Notes: generated by a model from the letters alone, not told the origin. A DNA stretch of 64,000 nt from Akkermansia muciniphila (GCA_945861535.1 CAMAUZ010000025.1:23396-87395), one strand, 5' to 3'; numbered from the stretch's first letter, positions 30,366 to 40,983 are shown. A program made the numbers and translations.

Positions 30366-33300
30366 ATGCCGCAAAAGACCTTTTCGCGCGCGCCAAATTG
30401 GCGGCCACAACTCCCCAATCTCCGCTGGCTGATTTTCTGCGGCGCGTGGCTGGCGCTGACCGGCGGCGGCGGCGCACAGGACGGCAGTGCTCCCCGGCTA
30501 GCTCCGCGGGCGGGTGATCTCGATGCGGCGAACTGCGTCGCCTACGAGTCAGGCCGTCCGCTCGCGGACGCGCCGACGGTCGCGGTGCTCGAAGGGTTGC
30601 TCGGACTTCGCCGCGTTGCGGCCACGAACGCGTGGAGCACGCCGCTGCTGGCCGGGGAGATTCGCCGCTTTCGCCTCGCGTTCCGCCAGCCCGTCGCGGC
30701 GGGCACGCTGTGTACGGAATTCGAGGACGAGGGCGCGGTCGCCGTGCTCAAGCCGGACGCGCCATTTCCCGGCGATGTGAATGACGACGCGCAGTGGCTC
30801 GCGCTGCCGTTCGGCTCGGTGAAGCTGCTGCCGGAAAACACGCCCGTCCGCGCGCTGCGCTTCACGCACCGCGTGCATAACCAGGCGTGGGAAGATGGCC
30901 GCCACGCCTCGACGTTGCGCTGCGCGTTGCTGCTCGTGGGGCGTTACTGGAATCCCGCGCAGCTCGGCGGCAGTGAGTGGCGGCGTGACGCGAAGACCGA
31001 CGAAGTGTGGTTCGGCTTCTGGCCGACGGCGCTGCCGATTGCGGGCGTCGTGCTCGCGTCCCAACCCGGCGGCGAGGCCCGCCTCGCGGTGGCCCCGGCA
31101 GACAACGATACGCATCCCGCCGGGCTCGCGGCGGCGTTGTGGCGGACGAATCTCGCGGGGCGCATTCCCTCTGGCGGTGCGGCGGTGCTGGCATTTTCGG
31201 CGCTCGCGGGCGAGACGCCCGCGCTCCTCACGCGCGGGCTGCGGCTCGTGGTCAGCGACTGGCAGCGCAATGCGCGGAACGCCTTTCCCGTGATGCCGCT
31301 CGTCGCGCTCGCGCCGGGCGAGGCTGCGCCGCGCAGCTTCGTCCCGCCACCGCCGTTCGCTGTGCCCTACGAAATGCCGCTGGGTGGTTTTCCGGCGATT
31401 CGCATCGCGGCGGAGGACGGCACGGACGTGCGCCGTTTGGTCGCCGAAGTGCCGCGCGGCGCGGGTGCCGTGCGCGAGGGCTGGGATTTGCGCGATGATG
31501 CGGGTGCTTATGTGAAGCCCGGAAAATATGTGTGGCGTGGCATTGCGCGACCGCCGCTGAAGCTGACGTACGAGACCACGGTGTACACCGCGGGCCAGCC
31601 GCCGTGGCGCGCGCCCGTGCCCGGCGGCGGTTGGTGGATGGCGGACCATTCGCCGCCGTGTTCGGTGACGACGGTGAAGGATTTGGTTTTCCTCGGCGCA
31701 TTGGGCGCGGAGTTTGGCGTGCCGCTGATCGCCACCGATCTCGAGGGCCGCAAGGTCTGGCACGCCGATCACGGCGGCGCGACGCGGCTCACCAGCGACG
31801 GGCGCTTCGCCTACATCGTAAACAACGACCAGCTTCTCCGCATTGATCCGGAAAACAAATTCGCGACCAAGTCCCTGCTGCGCTTCGCGTATTCGCCCGA
31901 AATCCCCGGCCACGCCGACGGCTACATCGCCACCGACCGCAGCGGCGTGGCGTGCCGCGACGGGCTGCTCGTGGTGAGCTACAACGGCCGCGAGCCGGCG
32001 TGGATTACCTCGACGGTGAAGCCCGGCGACATTGATCTTCCTCGCTGCTATCCGCCGCCGGGAAATCAGAAAGTTCACGAGACCGCCTACACGCCCGGCG
32101 AGGCCGTGTTGGGCGCGTTGCTCGCGATCACGAGTTCGCAGCAGGCCGGCTGGGGACCGACCGCCGCCAAAGGTCCGCTGGCGAACACGCTCATCCTGAA
32201 ACTGCGCCACGACGTGCCGGTGGGTAGCGTTCTGCTACCGCGCGGCGACACGAAGGTCTTCGCGCTGCGCCCCGGCAAAACCCTGCCCGTGCTGTTCGAC
32301 ACCGGCGCGCGCGGGCCGAATCCCGAGGCGGGCGCGAACGATCCGCTGGCCGAGCTGGACCAGATCGGCGACATGGATTTGCGCTTTGATCCGAGCCTCT
32401 GGATTGAACTCAAAAGCGACGGGGCGAAACGTTCCGCGCTCGCCGTGCCCGCGCAGGGCTTGACCACGCGCGTGCTCGCCTTCACCGCGCCGCATCTGAA
32501 GAAGCTCGACTACAGCCTCGTGCTCAACCGCCGTTATCGCGACGCCGCGCGCGATGCCGAACTGGTGCTGCTCGAAGGCCAGTCCAAGCCCGGTGGTGGT
32601 TGGCAGACCTCGCGCGGCGCGCAGTCGCCGATTTCCTACGGCAACCCGCCGACCGCTGGTCTTGTGTGGAAAACGCCCACGCCCGTGCGGGGTTTCGCGA
32701 TCCTCGATCCAATGATCCGGGCCGGCGTCGCGGTGGATGTGTGGACCGGGGCCGACGACGCGACGATCACGCCCGCGGCGTTCAGGGACGACGCGAACTG
32801 GCGGCAGGTCCACCTCCACCAGCAGATCAAGAATCACATCAAGATGAACTGGCACCATCACCGCGTGATCCACGGCGACTTCGGTGAAACGCTCTCCGTG
32901 CGCGCCCTGCGCGTGCGCATCGTCGAGCCGCCGAACATGGATGCGGCGGCGAGCGGCGGGTTCAGTTCGCTCATTGCGTTTCAGCCCATCGGCAGTGGCG
33001 ATCCCGAGCTGCCCGCGACCTTCGCGCGACGGCTCACGTTGATCCAACTGCCCGGCGCGGAGGAGCCAAAACCCGAGGCGAAAGTGCTGCGGCATTTGTC
33101 TTTTGATCAACCGGGCGCGCTCGGTTTCGCCCCGGACGGCGCGCTCTTCGTCGCGTGTCAGCGCGGCGTCGTGCGCATCGCGGACATCGCGAATCAGCCG
33201 GCGTCGGTGAAGAGCGAGCTCGTCATTCCGCGCGCCGAACTCAAGCAGCCGCGCAGTCTCGTCTTCGATTCCGCCGGCTTGCTCTACGCGCTCGACCGCG

Positions 33301-35516
33301 CCACCGCGGCGATCCAGGTCTTCGATCCCAAGACCGGTGCGCGGGTCCGCACCGTGGGCACGCCGGGCGGCTCGCAGCTTGGTCCGTTTGATCCGACGCG
33401 CTTCAGCGAACCGACCGCGATGGCGCTGGATGCCGCGGGGAAATTGTGGGTCGTCGAGCAGACCTTTCAGCCCAAGCGCATCAGCCGCTGGAGCACGGAC
33501 GGGCGGTTTGAAAAAGAGTTCCTCGGCCCGACCCACTACGGCGGCGGCGGCATCATGGACTCGGGCGACCGCTCGGTGGTGAACCATCTGGGGATGAAGT
33601 TCCGCATCAACTGGAGCGACCGCTCGTGGAAGCTCGAAAGCCGCCTCTACAACTACAGCTCGCGCGGCATGTTCGCGCCCGACCGCGCGGTCTATGTGCG
33701 CGGCCATCGCTACCTCGTCGGCGACCGCTCGATGGTCACGCCGTTCGGCGATCCGGGTCCGACGCCGACGATTTGTGTCGAGCAGGATGGCATCGCGCAG
33801 CCCGTGGTGGCGGCGGGTTTGCTCTCGGGTTGGCGCGCGTTTGGCGGCAATGCGGAGGCGCTGAAGGCTCTCGGCAAACTCGATGCCGACACGACGAGCT
33901 TCGTGTGGATGGACCTGAACCGCGACCACCTCGCGCAGGCCGAGGAGGTGCAGGTGAAGGCGGGCAGGCTCTTCGCCTCGTGCGCCGCGATTGGGGACGA
34001 TCTCTCGCTGAATTTCCAAGGCAGCGCGCCCGGCGGCGGCTGGCGTTTGCGCGTGAAGGAAATCCGCGCGGACGGTCTGCCGCTCTACGATTTCGCCGCG
34101 CTGGAAAACGTGAAGGAACTCACGGCGTCCGCGTGGGTCACGGCGGCGGGCGAGACGTTCGTGATGGGTCACAAGCTCCTCGATGCCGCGGGCAAGGTGC
34201 TGTGGCATTACCCGGATAATTATCTGAGCGTGCAGCGCTCGTATCAGACGCCGTGGGGTTTCTACAATCGGCCGCCGGGCGTGCTCGCGGGCGGGTTGCT
34301 GCCGATTGGCAGTTTCAAAGTCGGTCGCGAGGAACTGTTCTGCGTACTCGGCAACAACGGCGACCAGTATGCGTTCACGCACGACGGCCTGCTCGCCGCC
34401 GCCGTGCTGGGCGGCCCCGAGGGCTACGGGCGGCGCTTCTTCTCGATGCCCGAAGCCGAGCCGGGCCGCACCGACATGTCCGACCTGCGCAACACCGTCG
34501 AGACGTTCCACGGCCATCTCTGCGCGGCCGAGGACGGCCGGGTTTACTCCATCGCCGGCAAGAACCACATTTCGATCCTGCGCGTGGACGGTCTTGAGAA
34601 AATGCAGCGCCTCAGCGGCTCGGTGGAAGTCACGGCCGACGACATCCGCCAGACGATGGCGTGGGCCGCCGACAAGGCGCGCATCGAACGCGCGCTGCGC
34701 CGCCCCGTGATCGCGACCATTCCGTTCATGGCGACGAAGCCGGTCATCGATGGCGACATCACCACCGACTGGCCGGGCGGCGCGGGCCTCGACATCCGCA
34801 CCGTGCGCGACCAGCAAAACCGCGTGCGCGAATCGTGGACCGCGCATCTCGCCTTCGATGAGCAGCGCCTCTACGTCGCCGCGCGTGGCTACGGCACCAC
34901 GCCGATGGTCAACCGCGCCACCGACAAAGAACTGCTCTTCCAAGGCGGCGACGCCTTCGACCTGAATCTCGGTCTTGATCCAAAAGCCGACCCGAAACGC
35001 ACCGAGGCCGCGCCCGGCGACATCCGCCTCGTCATGGCGCTTGTGAACGATCAGCCCGTCGCGATGTTGTACCGCCCGCGCGTTGCCGGCACGACCACGG
35101 GCGGCCGCACCTTCACCTCGCCCGTCGGACAGGAGCGCGTGGATGAACTCCGCGACATCACCGCCGAGATTCAACTGCGCATCGTGCGCCAAGGCGGCGA
35201 GAACACCGCCAACGGTTCCTGGACCCTCGAAGCCGCCGTGCCTTGGAAAACCCTCGGGACCCGCGACCTCCGCGAAAGCCTTGTGCTGCGCGGCGACGTC
35301 GGCGCGCTCGTGGCCGACCCGCACGGCACCGCCACCGCGATGCGCTATTACTGGGCCAACAAATCCCACGTCGTCCTGAGCGATCTCCCCTCCGAAGCCC
35401 GCCTCCTGCCCGCGCTCTGGGGCGAACTGCGCTTCGCCATTCCCGACCTGATCGACCGCGTCCCCAGCACCAAGTCCGCCCCCGGCGACGACGACCCGCT
35501 CAAGGCGCTGAAGTAG
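30366..35516 (+). CDS. Very large secreted beta-propeller protein with a C-terminal CBM9-like domain (~1716 aa)
   Basis: N-terminal hydrophobic segment; NHL/propeller-like LGFAPDGALFVACQRGVVRIADIA and PRSLVFDSAGLLYALDRATAAIQVFDPKTG; C-terminal KPVIDGDITTDWPGG...LAFDEQRLYVAARGYG...WTLEAAVPWKTLG. Confidence 0.75.
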   Translation: MPQKTFSRAPNWRPQLPNLRWLIFCGAWLALTGGGGAQDGSAPRLAPRAGDLDAANCVAYESGRPLADAPTVAVLEGLLGLRRVAATNAWSTPLLAGEIRRFRLAFRQPVAAGTLCTEFEDEGAVAVLKPDAPFPGDVNDDAQWLALPFGSVKLLPENTPVRALRFTHRVHNQAWEDGRHASTLRCALLLVGRYWNPAQLGGSEWRRDAKTDEVWFGFWPTALPIAGVVLASQPGGEARLAVAPADNDTHPAGLAAALWRTNLAGRIPSGGAAVLAFSALAGETPALLTRGLRLVVSDWQRNARNAFPVMPLVALAPGEAAPRSFVPPPPFAVPYEMPLGGFPAIRIAAEDGTDVRRLVAEVPRGAGAVREGWDLRDDAGAYVKPGKYVWRGIARPPLKLTYETTVYTAGQPPWRAPVPGGGWWMADHSPPCSVTTVKDLVFLGALGAEFGVPLIATDLEGRKVWHADHGGATRLTSDGRFAYIVNNDQLLRIDPENKFATKSLLRFAYSPEIPGHADGYIATDRSGVACRDGLLVVSYNGREPAWITSTVKPGDIDLPRCYPPPGNQKVHETAYTPGEAVLGALLAITSSQQAGWGPTAAKGPLANTLILKLRHDVPVGSVLLPRGDTKVFALRPGKTLPVLFDTGARGPNPEAGANDPLAELDQIGDMDLRFDPSLWIELKSDGAKRSALAVPAQGLTTRVLAFTAPHLKKLDYSLVLNRRYRDAARDAELVLLEGQSKPGGGWQTSRGAQSPISYGNPPTAGLVWKTPTPVRGFAILDPMIRAGVAVDVWTGADDATITPAAFRDDANWRQVHLHQQIKNHIKMNWHHHRVIHGDFGETLSVRALRVRIVEPPNMDAAASGGFSSLIAFQPIGSGDPELPATFARRLTLIQLPGAEEPKPEAKVLRHLSFDQPGALGFAPDGALFVACQRGVVRIADIANQPASVKSELVIPRAELKQPRSLVFDSAGLLYALDRATAAIQVFDPKTGARVRTVGTPGGSQLGPFDPTRFSEPTAMALDAAGKLWVVEQTFQPKRISRWSTDGRFEKEFLGPTHYGGGGIMDSGDRSVVNHLGMKFRINWSDRSWKLESRLYNYSSRGMFAPDRAVYVRGHRYLVGDRSMVTPFGDPGPTPTICVEQDGIAQPVVAAGLLSGWRAFGGNAEALKALGKLDADTTSFVWMDLNRDHLAQAEEVQVKAGRLFASCAAIGDDLSLNFQGSAPGGGWRLRVKEIRADGLPLYDFAALENVKELTASAWVTAAGETFVMGHKLLDAAGKVLWHYPDNYLSVQRSYQTPWGFYNRPPGVLAGGLLPIGSFKVGREELFCVLGNNGDQYAFTHDGLLAAAVLGGPEGYGRRFFSMPEAEPGRTDMSDLRNTVETFHGHLCAAEDGRVYSIAGKNHISILRVDGLEKMQRLSGSVEVTADDIRQTMAWAADKARIERALRRPVIATIPFMATKPVIDGDITTDWPGGAGLDIRTVRDQQNRVRESWTAHLAFDEQRLYVAARGYGTTPMVNRATDKELLFQGGDAFDLNLGLDPKADPKRTEAAPGDIRLVMALVNDQPVAMLYRPRVAGTTTGGRTFTSPVGQERVDELRDITAEIQLRIVRQGGENTANGSWTLEAAVPWKTLGTRDLRESLVLRGDVGALVADPHGTATAMRYYWANKSHVVLSDLPSEARLLPALWGELRFAIPDLIDRVPSTKSAPGDDDPLKALK

Positions 35517-35671
35517 AGTCGGCGCACCGGATTTGGAGTGCGGTGACTCGTCACCGCTTTCCCGAGGCGACTCGTCGCCGTCGGACGGTCAGGCGCGCGA
35601 ATACGCGACCGGGGTGTTCACCGCTCGCGCCAGCGCCGATCGTGGCCAGCACAAGCGGAACCCGCCCGCGC

Positions 35672-36097
35672 CTACACTTCCGGTAGCTCCTTGAACGGGT
35701 TGAACACCTGCAAGCCCGGCCGGCGGAAATCCCGGTCGTTGCCCGTCACGATGGTCAGACCGTGGCGTCGCGCCGTCGCGGCGATGAAACTGTCCTCCGC
35801 GGGCAGCCGCTGCCCGGCCTCCTCGAACAGGAATTTCTGATCGGCCCAGACGTGTGCCGTGCTCACATTGAAGGACAGGATTCTGCCCTCCAACGAGTCG
35901 ATCAGTTCACGCAGCCAGCTTTGCAGCAGAACCCGCTGCCTGACCTCCTTGCTCCGCACCCAGTAAGCCAACTGTGCAATGACGACGGCGCTCGTGTAGG
36001 TGCGTGCTGCCTCCCGCTCGAGTCAGGCGATCACTTTCACGTTCCTGTTGCGCTTGGCCGGCTGGCTCAATACATCCGCATCCAGCAGCCAGCTCAT
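35672..36097 (-). pseudogene. vapC: VapC-like PIN-domain toxin with an in-frame TGA at codon 25
   Basis: MSWLLDADVLSQPAKRNRNVKVIA*LEREAARTYTSAVVIAQLAYWVRSKE...EDSFIAATARRHGLTIVTGNDRDFRRPGLQVFNPF; stop = TCA on + strand at 36023-36025. Confidence 0.85.
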
Positions 36098-36321
36098 AGC
36101 TTGAGCTTCTTGGGCATCTCCCGGCTGCGCGGTGGCAGGTCATCCATCGGCACCGGGCACGCTTTCATCACCTCCAGCCAGTTCCGCTTCGGCGGGACGC
36201 GGCGGAGGATGATCGAGTCATCCTCGGACTCGAAGGTGGCCTCGAACTGGTCTCCCGGATTGGCCGGTGCGAGGGCTGCCGGAATGCTGACCCGGCGTTT
36301 GGCATCAAGCGTGATAATCAT
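36094..36321 (-). CDS. vapB: AbrB/SpoVT-fold (VapB-like) antitoxin
   Basis: MIITLDAKRRVSIPAALAPANPGDQFEATFESEDDSIILRRV; ATGA overlap with vapC. Confidence 0.88.
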   Translation of the reverse strand: MIITLDAKRRVSIPAALAPANPGDQFEATFESEDDSIILRRVPPKRNWLEVMKACPVPMDDLPPRSREMPKKLKL

Positions 36322-36383
36322 GGTGGGATATTCCCACCGGGGCCGGGCACCGTCAAACTCGACGCCCCGCCCCCACGCGGCCG

Positions 36384-36648
36384 GAGCGCATTTGAGTTTC
36401 CTGCAACCTTCGGCGGGCACGGGTGGTGTGCTCGCGGAAACCCGCGGCGGCACGCGCGCGGGCGCGGTGGGGCAGGCATCCTTGCCTGCCGGCTCGGGCG
36501 GCATCCCTGCCGCCCGTTTCCATGGCCGAGCACGCCCGCGGAACTGGGAACACGGGGCAGGGATGCCCCGGCAACTGGCAGGCAAGGATGCCTGCCCCAC
36601 CCGGCTGGCGCGGAGGCCAAGCCGCGTCCCAGAAACTGAGGTGCGCCC
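36384..36648. repeat. T1 terminal-inverted-repeat element enclosing family A hairpins
   Basis: Left AGCGCATTTGAGTTTCCTGCAACCTTCGG; right AGAAACTGAGGTGCGCCC; hairpins GGGGCAGGCATCCTTGCCTGCC...GGCAGGCAAGGATGCCTGCCCCAC at 36468-36600. Confidence 0.8.
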
Positions 36649-36649
36649 A

Positions 36650-36755
36650 AGCGGCTGGAGCGCGGCGGTGTCGCAGATCAGCGGCAGGACGCCCGTCCGG
36701 TGGGAAGGCGGGAAACATTCCGAGACTGTCCAGCAGGTTCAGCGTGCCGCGGCTG
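36650..36755. repeat. Family J element, copy 2
   Basis: GCGGCTGGAGCGCGGCGGTGTCGC ... GCCGCGGCTGGTGCTCCGC. Confidence 0.5.
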
Positions 36756-37053
36756 GTGCTCCGCAAGTGGCCGTCTGGAGCTGGCCCATTTTGCGCCGGT
36801 GGACATTGGTCGCCTTGACCTTGGCGAAGGTCGCCGGAGCCGCGTCGCTGGAACGTCCGACGAGCGTATCGCCGGAGCGATATTCGACCCCAACCGCGCC
36901 GTCCTTCGCCACCACTGGTGCGCGAAGCGGAACGGTCTTCGCGACTGCCCCAGGCCGCGTGAAGGGCAGGGCGAACCGGCCAACGATAAACAAGGAACGC
37001 AGCGTCGAGCGCGCAGTCTGGATTGCAAGCGGTCTGGAGCTGGGGGTGCTGGT

Positions 37054-38232
37054 CTAGCGCTGGGGAGCGAGGGGTTGCCAGTGAGCGTGCATCGCGGCGT
37101 GGCCGGCGGGGACGGCGGTCAGCGGGTGCTCTTTGCGGTCGGACAGACGCATCACATACAAGTTCCGCACCCCGTTTCGTTTCGAGCCATAGACGAGCGA
37201 TTGGCCGTCGGGCGAGGGCTTGGGGTGATAGTGCGAGGTGCCGTCGGACGAGGTGGTGAGCCGCTCGGATGGGCCGTCGAGGGGGACGCGAAAGAGCTCG
37301 ATGTTGTTGCCGACCTTCGCCGTGTAGAAGACGGACTGGCCGTCGGCGGACCATACCGGCACGTCGCTGCTGCCGCCGTGGTAGTCGGGGACATCAAGGA
37401 AGTCCGTGACGCCGCGATAGCCGCCGCGGTCGGCGAGCTTCCGCAGGCCGGTGCCGTCGGCGCGCACGAGGTGCGGATGGCAGTTGTAGTGCTCGCCGGA
37501 AACGAACAGCAGCCACCTGCCATCGGGCGACCACGCGGGGACGAAGACAAACGGATGACCGGTCTTCACGTGCTGGCGACCCGAGCCGTCGGCGTTGGCG
37601 AGATAGACCTGATAGTTCTCGTGATAGGAAATCCGGGAGCCGTCCGGCGAACTGCTGAAGCCATACGCGAAGCCTTTCGAGTTCTTCGTCAGGTCCGTCT
37701 TGTTGCGACCGTCGCGGTCCATGCGGAAGGGCTTGGACGCCCCGCCAATCAGCGCCGTGAAGCCGAGCTTGGCCGGGTCGTTGGGCCAGAAGAACAGGCC
37801 GGTGTTGTAGAAGCTGACGCGCTCGACGGCGGTGACGTTCTCCGCCTTGCCCGTCGCCACCTCGAGGAGAAACGCATCAATGAGCCAGCCTTCCGGCGTG
37901 AAGCGAAAAGACTTGTGCTGCTCCTCCCACCGGGCGTTCTCCACGCTTTCCCAGGCGCGCAGCACGACCGCCTGCTTGCCATCGGGCGACCAGCCGGCGA
38001 ACTGGGTCCACACGCCCGGCTCATTGACGAACTCGCCCGCCACGGCCCGCCGCCCGGTGCCGTCCGCGCGGACCAGCATCGCGCGGGTGGTGCTGACATT
38101 GGCCTGCCGTCCGCCGGGCAGATTGGTGCGGTGCTCGTTGTAGCCGATGAGAAGGTCGGGCGTCTCGGCGGCGGGGGCTTGGCCGCTGGGAACGCTGAGC
38201 AGCACGAGTAGGAGGGAGAGGAGAGGATTCAT
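37054..38232 (-). CDS. TolB-like WD40/beta-propeller secreted protein
   Basis: Signal peptide; repeated WSPDGKQ, WSPDGRWLLFVS, WSADGQSVFYT and PSPDGQSLVYGS motifs. Confidence 0.82.
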   Translation of the reverse strand: MNPLLSLLLVLLSVPSGQAPAAETPDLLIGYNEHRTNLPGGRQANVSTTRAMLVRADGTGRRAVAGEFVNEPGVWTQFAGWSPDGKQAVVLRAWESVENARWEEQHKSFRFTPEGWLIDAFLLEVATGKAENVTAVERVSFYNTGLFFWPNDPAKLGFTALIGGASKPFRMDRDGRNKTDLTKNSKGFAYGFSSSPDGSRISYHENYQVYLANADGSGRQHVKTGHPFVFVPAWSPDGRWLLFVSGEHYNCHPHLVRADGTGLRKLADRGGYRGVTDFLDVPDYHGGSSDVPVWSADGQSVFYTAKVGNNIELFRVPLDGPSERLTTSSDGTSHYHPKPSPDGQSLVYGSKRNGVRNLYVMRLSDRKEHPLTAVPAGHAAMHAHWQPLAPQR

Positions 38233-38250
38233 GGGGCGGACGAGATTCAG

Positions 38251-40983
38251 CTACCGCATCGACGCAGCGATTTCCTCCGCCGGCAGCACGCGATGCAGCA
38301 CCAGCGTCCGCCCAATCAACCCGCGGTAGTAAGCATCGTGTAAGTAGAAGATTTCCGCGCCGAGGATGAGCGAGGGGACGATGGGGGATTCGGCGGGAAA
38401 CTTCTTGGTCATGCCTTCACCGACAGGCTGGCCGTCGAGGTAGAGGCGCACGAGCCATTGGCCGTCCTTCGGCTCGGCGGTCATAGCCACGTGCTGCCAG
38501 CGGTCGGCGTCGAGCTTCGCGGTGGAGGTGATGCTGTCGTTCACGTTGATGCGAGCGGCGAGTTGGTAGGGGGCCTTCTGACCGTGAAGGCCGAGCACGA
38601 AGCGCCTTGCGCCGTAGCCGATAATGTCGCCGCGTCCGCCGTGGTGCGAGGTTCCCATCGCGGCTGCCGGTTTCACCCACGCCGCCAGAGTGAGACCGGG
38701 AATCGGGCCGCCGCCGCCGTGATGCCCGGTGAGTGCGAGCGGGAGCGTGTCCTTGCCGGCGTAGCTTGGGTGGCTGAGGTAGTGGCGGTTCAAACCGCTG
38801 TCGAGGCGGTAGCTCTTGCGGCCGGTCGTGTTGTCCGCAAACCGCAGCGCAGGCCGGCCTTCGTCCGTGACCCAATCCAAGTTCGCGAGGTCAAGGTGCC
38901 CGAGGCCGCCGCCGCTGCCGTGGTTCAGCACAACCAGTCCATTGCCCTCCAACATCCGGTAGTCCGCGACGGCTCCAAGTGGCGCGGCGGGGATGGTCGC
39001 GGGCTGGTCGTTTGCCTTCGCGAGCAGGCCGGTGGGCAAAGCCTCGCCGTCCGCGAGTCGGCGGAACTCCACGTCGGTAACGAGGAACTCGCCGGTGCCG
39101 GCGTTGCCGAAGGCCAGTTCCAGCGCGCCCGCCTCCTCGGGCACGTCGAACACGAAGCCCTGCTTGCGCAAGTCGAACGTGCCATTGCCGATGAAGTGGC
39201 GGGCCTCGGCGAGTTTCTTGTTGGTCTTGGACTGCGTCGCGGTCAGCTCGATGCGGCCGCCGGGGCCGTGGATGTTTGCGGCTTTCACCAGCGCGGCGAC
39301 GGCGTAGCGGCCTTTCGCGAGCGGCGCGGCGTTGGCGAGGTTCGCTTTGCCGAAGGACGCGGGGCCGAGCTTCATCGCGAAGCCGCTGCCCGCGCCGCAG
39401 TTCTTCTCCAGCTCGTAGGTGGGGCGCTGGTTGTGGCCGGTCATGAAGGGCGTGCGGCCGAGAATCCACGTCTCGCTCATCGGCACGAACTGCGAGAAGG
39501 TCAGCTTCGGCCATTCGTCGGCGAAGATGTAGTGGTGCTTCGGGTCGAGCGTGGCTGAGTCGTAGATTTTCGATTCGTCGAAGAGCGACTTCGCCTCCGC
39601 AGCGGGGACGCCGGTGTAGCGATACTTCACTTCGAGCCGCGTGCCGGGCTTGGCGGTCTCAGGCGCGAAGCTCACGCCGGTATCGTAAAACGCGGCGCAG
39701 ACGGCGGTGTTCAGCTTGCGGCCGGTGCTGGTCGCGCTGCTGATGTCGTATTCCACTGCCGGCGCGACGTGGAGCTGCTCCAAGTGCCGACCGAACCAAA
39801 CCCGCGCGCCGCCCGCTGTCTCCAAGTCATACTGCGGCCCAGGGTCAATCGGGTAAACGGGCCGATGGTAAGTGCCCGCGCCGCCCGCGCGCTTGGCGAT
39901 GAGATACTGCCAGCGGAACGGGTCGAGCGGCGTGTGATGCTCGAAGTCGAAGCCGTAGCGGAAGTGAAACGGCTCGCCCGGCAGCACCTCCAGCGCGCTC
40001 TCGATGTCGTAGGTGTAGGTGCCGCGCCTGGCGTCGTAGCCCACGGTGAGCGTGCTTTGCGTGGTGAAGCGGTCCTTCACGCTGCGCGCGGACCACGTGG
40101 CCTTGAGCGACTTGCCGCCGCCGCTGGTGACGGGTGCGGTCCACTTGCTGTCGGCGTCCTTGAACGCGCCCTGGTTCGCGAGGTCCCAGTGTGAATCGAA
40201 CGTGAGCTGCGGCTTGTAGCCGGGGCGGAGTTTCGCGAAGACGCTGGGGTCCTTTTCGTAGTGGAGCTGAAGCACTGGCTCGTCGCCGTCGAACACAAAC
40301 TGTCTTCCTCCGAGGAACGGCCGGACGGAGAAGTTCGGTGTGTGCGGGCCGGGAGGTGGGCGGCTGATGGCCGGGGGCTGCTCCACGAGCACGCCGGTGA
40401 AGGTGGCTTTCGCGCCGTCCTGCACCGCGATGCCGACCGCGCCCGAGGTCAACGGCAGAAAGATGTCGTCCCACGTGAGCATGTCCGCGCCGTCCACACG
40501 CACGAAGATGCGGGAGCCTTGCGCGCTGACGGCGAGCTGGTGCGGCGTGTTGAGCTTCACCGCGCACGGCACGACGCGCACGTAGCCGCCCTCCGGCCAC
40601 TTCACGAGCGCGACGACCTGATATTTGTGCGAGAGCTGCACGCGATAGCCGCTGTTCGTGCCGGAGCGGAGGAGCAGGCCCGCGTCGAAGCCGCCGTCGC
40701 TGAAGGTCGCATCCGGCCATGCGCTCCAGCCCTGGCCGAAGAAGCGTGTGGTCTTGGCTGGTTCGGCGATCGTGACGGTGGCGTGGACCGCCACGTCGCC
40801 GAAGTCCTTGGGCGCGCGCAGGTGGCTCCACTTGTCGCCGGTGAGCGTGGCGGCCGTATCGGAGAGAGTCGCGCCGTTCCAATCGGCAGGATGGCGACTC
40901 CAACTGGAAAGCGACTCGGCGGCATGGAGCGCGGCTGTCGGTGCGAGGAGCAGGACGGCCAAGCTGGTGGTGAGGTAGTTCAT
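38251..40983 (-). CDS. Large secreted protein with LamG/concanavalin-like domains
   Basis: Signal peptide MNYLTTSLAVLLLAPTAALHA; C-terminal GLTLAAWVKPAA...DADRWQHVAMTAEPKDGQWLVRLYLDGQPVGEG is LamG-like. Confidence 0.72.
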   Translation of the reverse strand: MNYLTTSLAVLLLAPTAALHAAESLSSWSRHPADWNGATLSDTAATLTGDKWSHLRAPKDFGDVAVHATVTIAEPAKTTRFFGQGWSAWPDATFSDGGFDAGLLLRSGTNSGYRVQLSHKYQVVALVKWPEGGYVRVVPCAVKLNTPHQLAVSAQGSRIFVRVDGADMLTWDDIFLPLTSGAVGIAVQDGAKATFTGVLVEQPPAISRPPPGPHTPNFSVRPFLGGRQFVFDGDEPVLQLHYEKDPSVFAKLRPGYKPQLTFDSHWDLANQGAFKDADSKWTAPVTSGGGKSLKATWSARSVKDRFTTQSTLTVGYDARRGTYTYDIESALEVLPGEPFHFRYGFDFEHHTPLDPFRWQYLIAKRAGGAGTYHRPVYPIDPGPQYDLETAGGARVWFGRHLEQLHVAPAVEYDISSATSTGRKLNTAVCAAFYDTGVSFAPETAKPGTRLEVKYRYTGVPAAEAKSLFDESKIYDSATLDPKHHYIFADEWPKLTFSQFVPMSETWILGRTPFMTGHNQRPTYELEKNCGAGSGFAMKLGPASFGKANLANAAPLAKGRYAVAALVKAANIHGPGGRIELTATQSKTNKKLAEARHFIGNGTFDLRKQGFVFDVPEEAGALELAFGNAGTGEFLVTDVEFRRLADGEALPTGLLAKANDQPATIPAAPLGAVADYRMLEGNGLVVLNHGSGGGLGHLDLANLDWVTDEGRPALRFADNTTGRKSYRLDSGLNRHYLSHPSYAGKDTLPLALTGHHGGGGPIPGLTLAAWVKPAAAMGTSHHGGRGDIIGYGARRFVLGLHGQKAPYQLAARINVNDSITSTAKLDADRWQHVAMTAEPKDGQWLVRLYLDGQPVGEGMTKKFPAESPIVPSLILGAEIFYLHDAYYRGLIGRTLVLHRVLPAEEIAASMR

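Noticed and set aside
32235-35369. 1044-aa minus-strand ORF
   Set aside because: Antisense shadow of the 30366-35516 gene; composition is Arg/His-rich with no recognisable domain.
36023-36025. Selenocysteine or reassigned TGA in vapC
   Set aside because: No SECIS-like evidence, and TGA terminates vapB and many neighbours; nonsense mutation or readthrough is simpler.
35762-37057. 431-aa plus-strand ORF across vapBC and repeats
   Set aside because: Reads through the vapBC antisense and hairpin repeats; includes repeat-derived peptides such as GQASLPAGSGGIPAARF.
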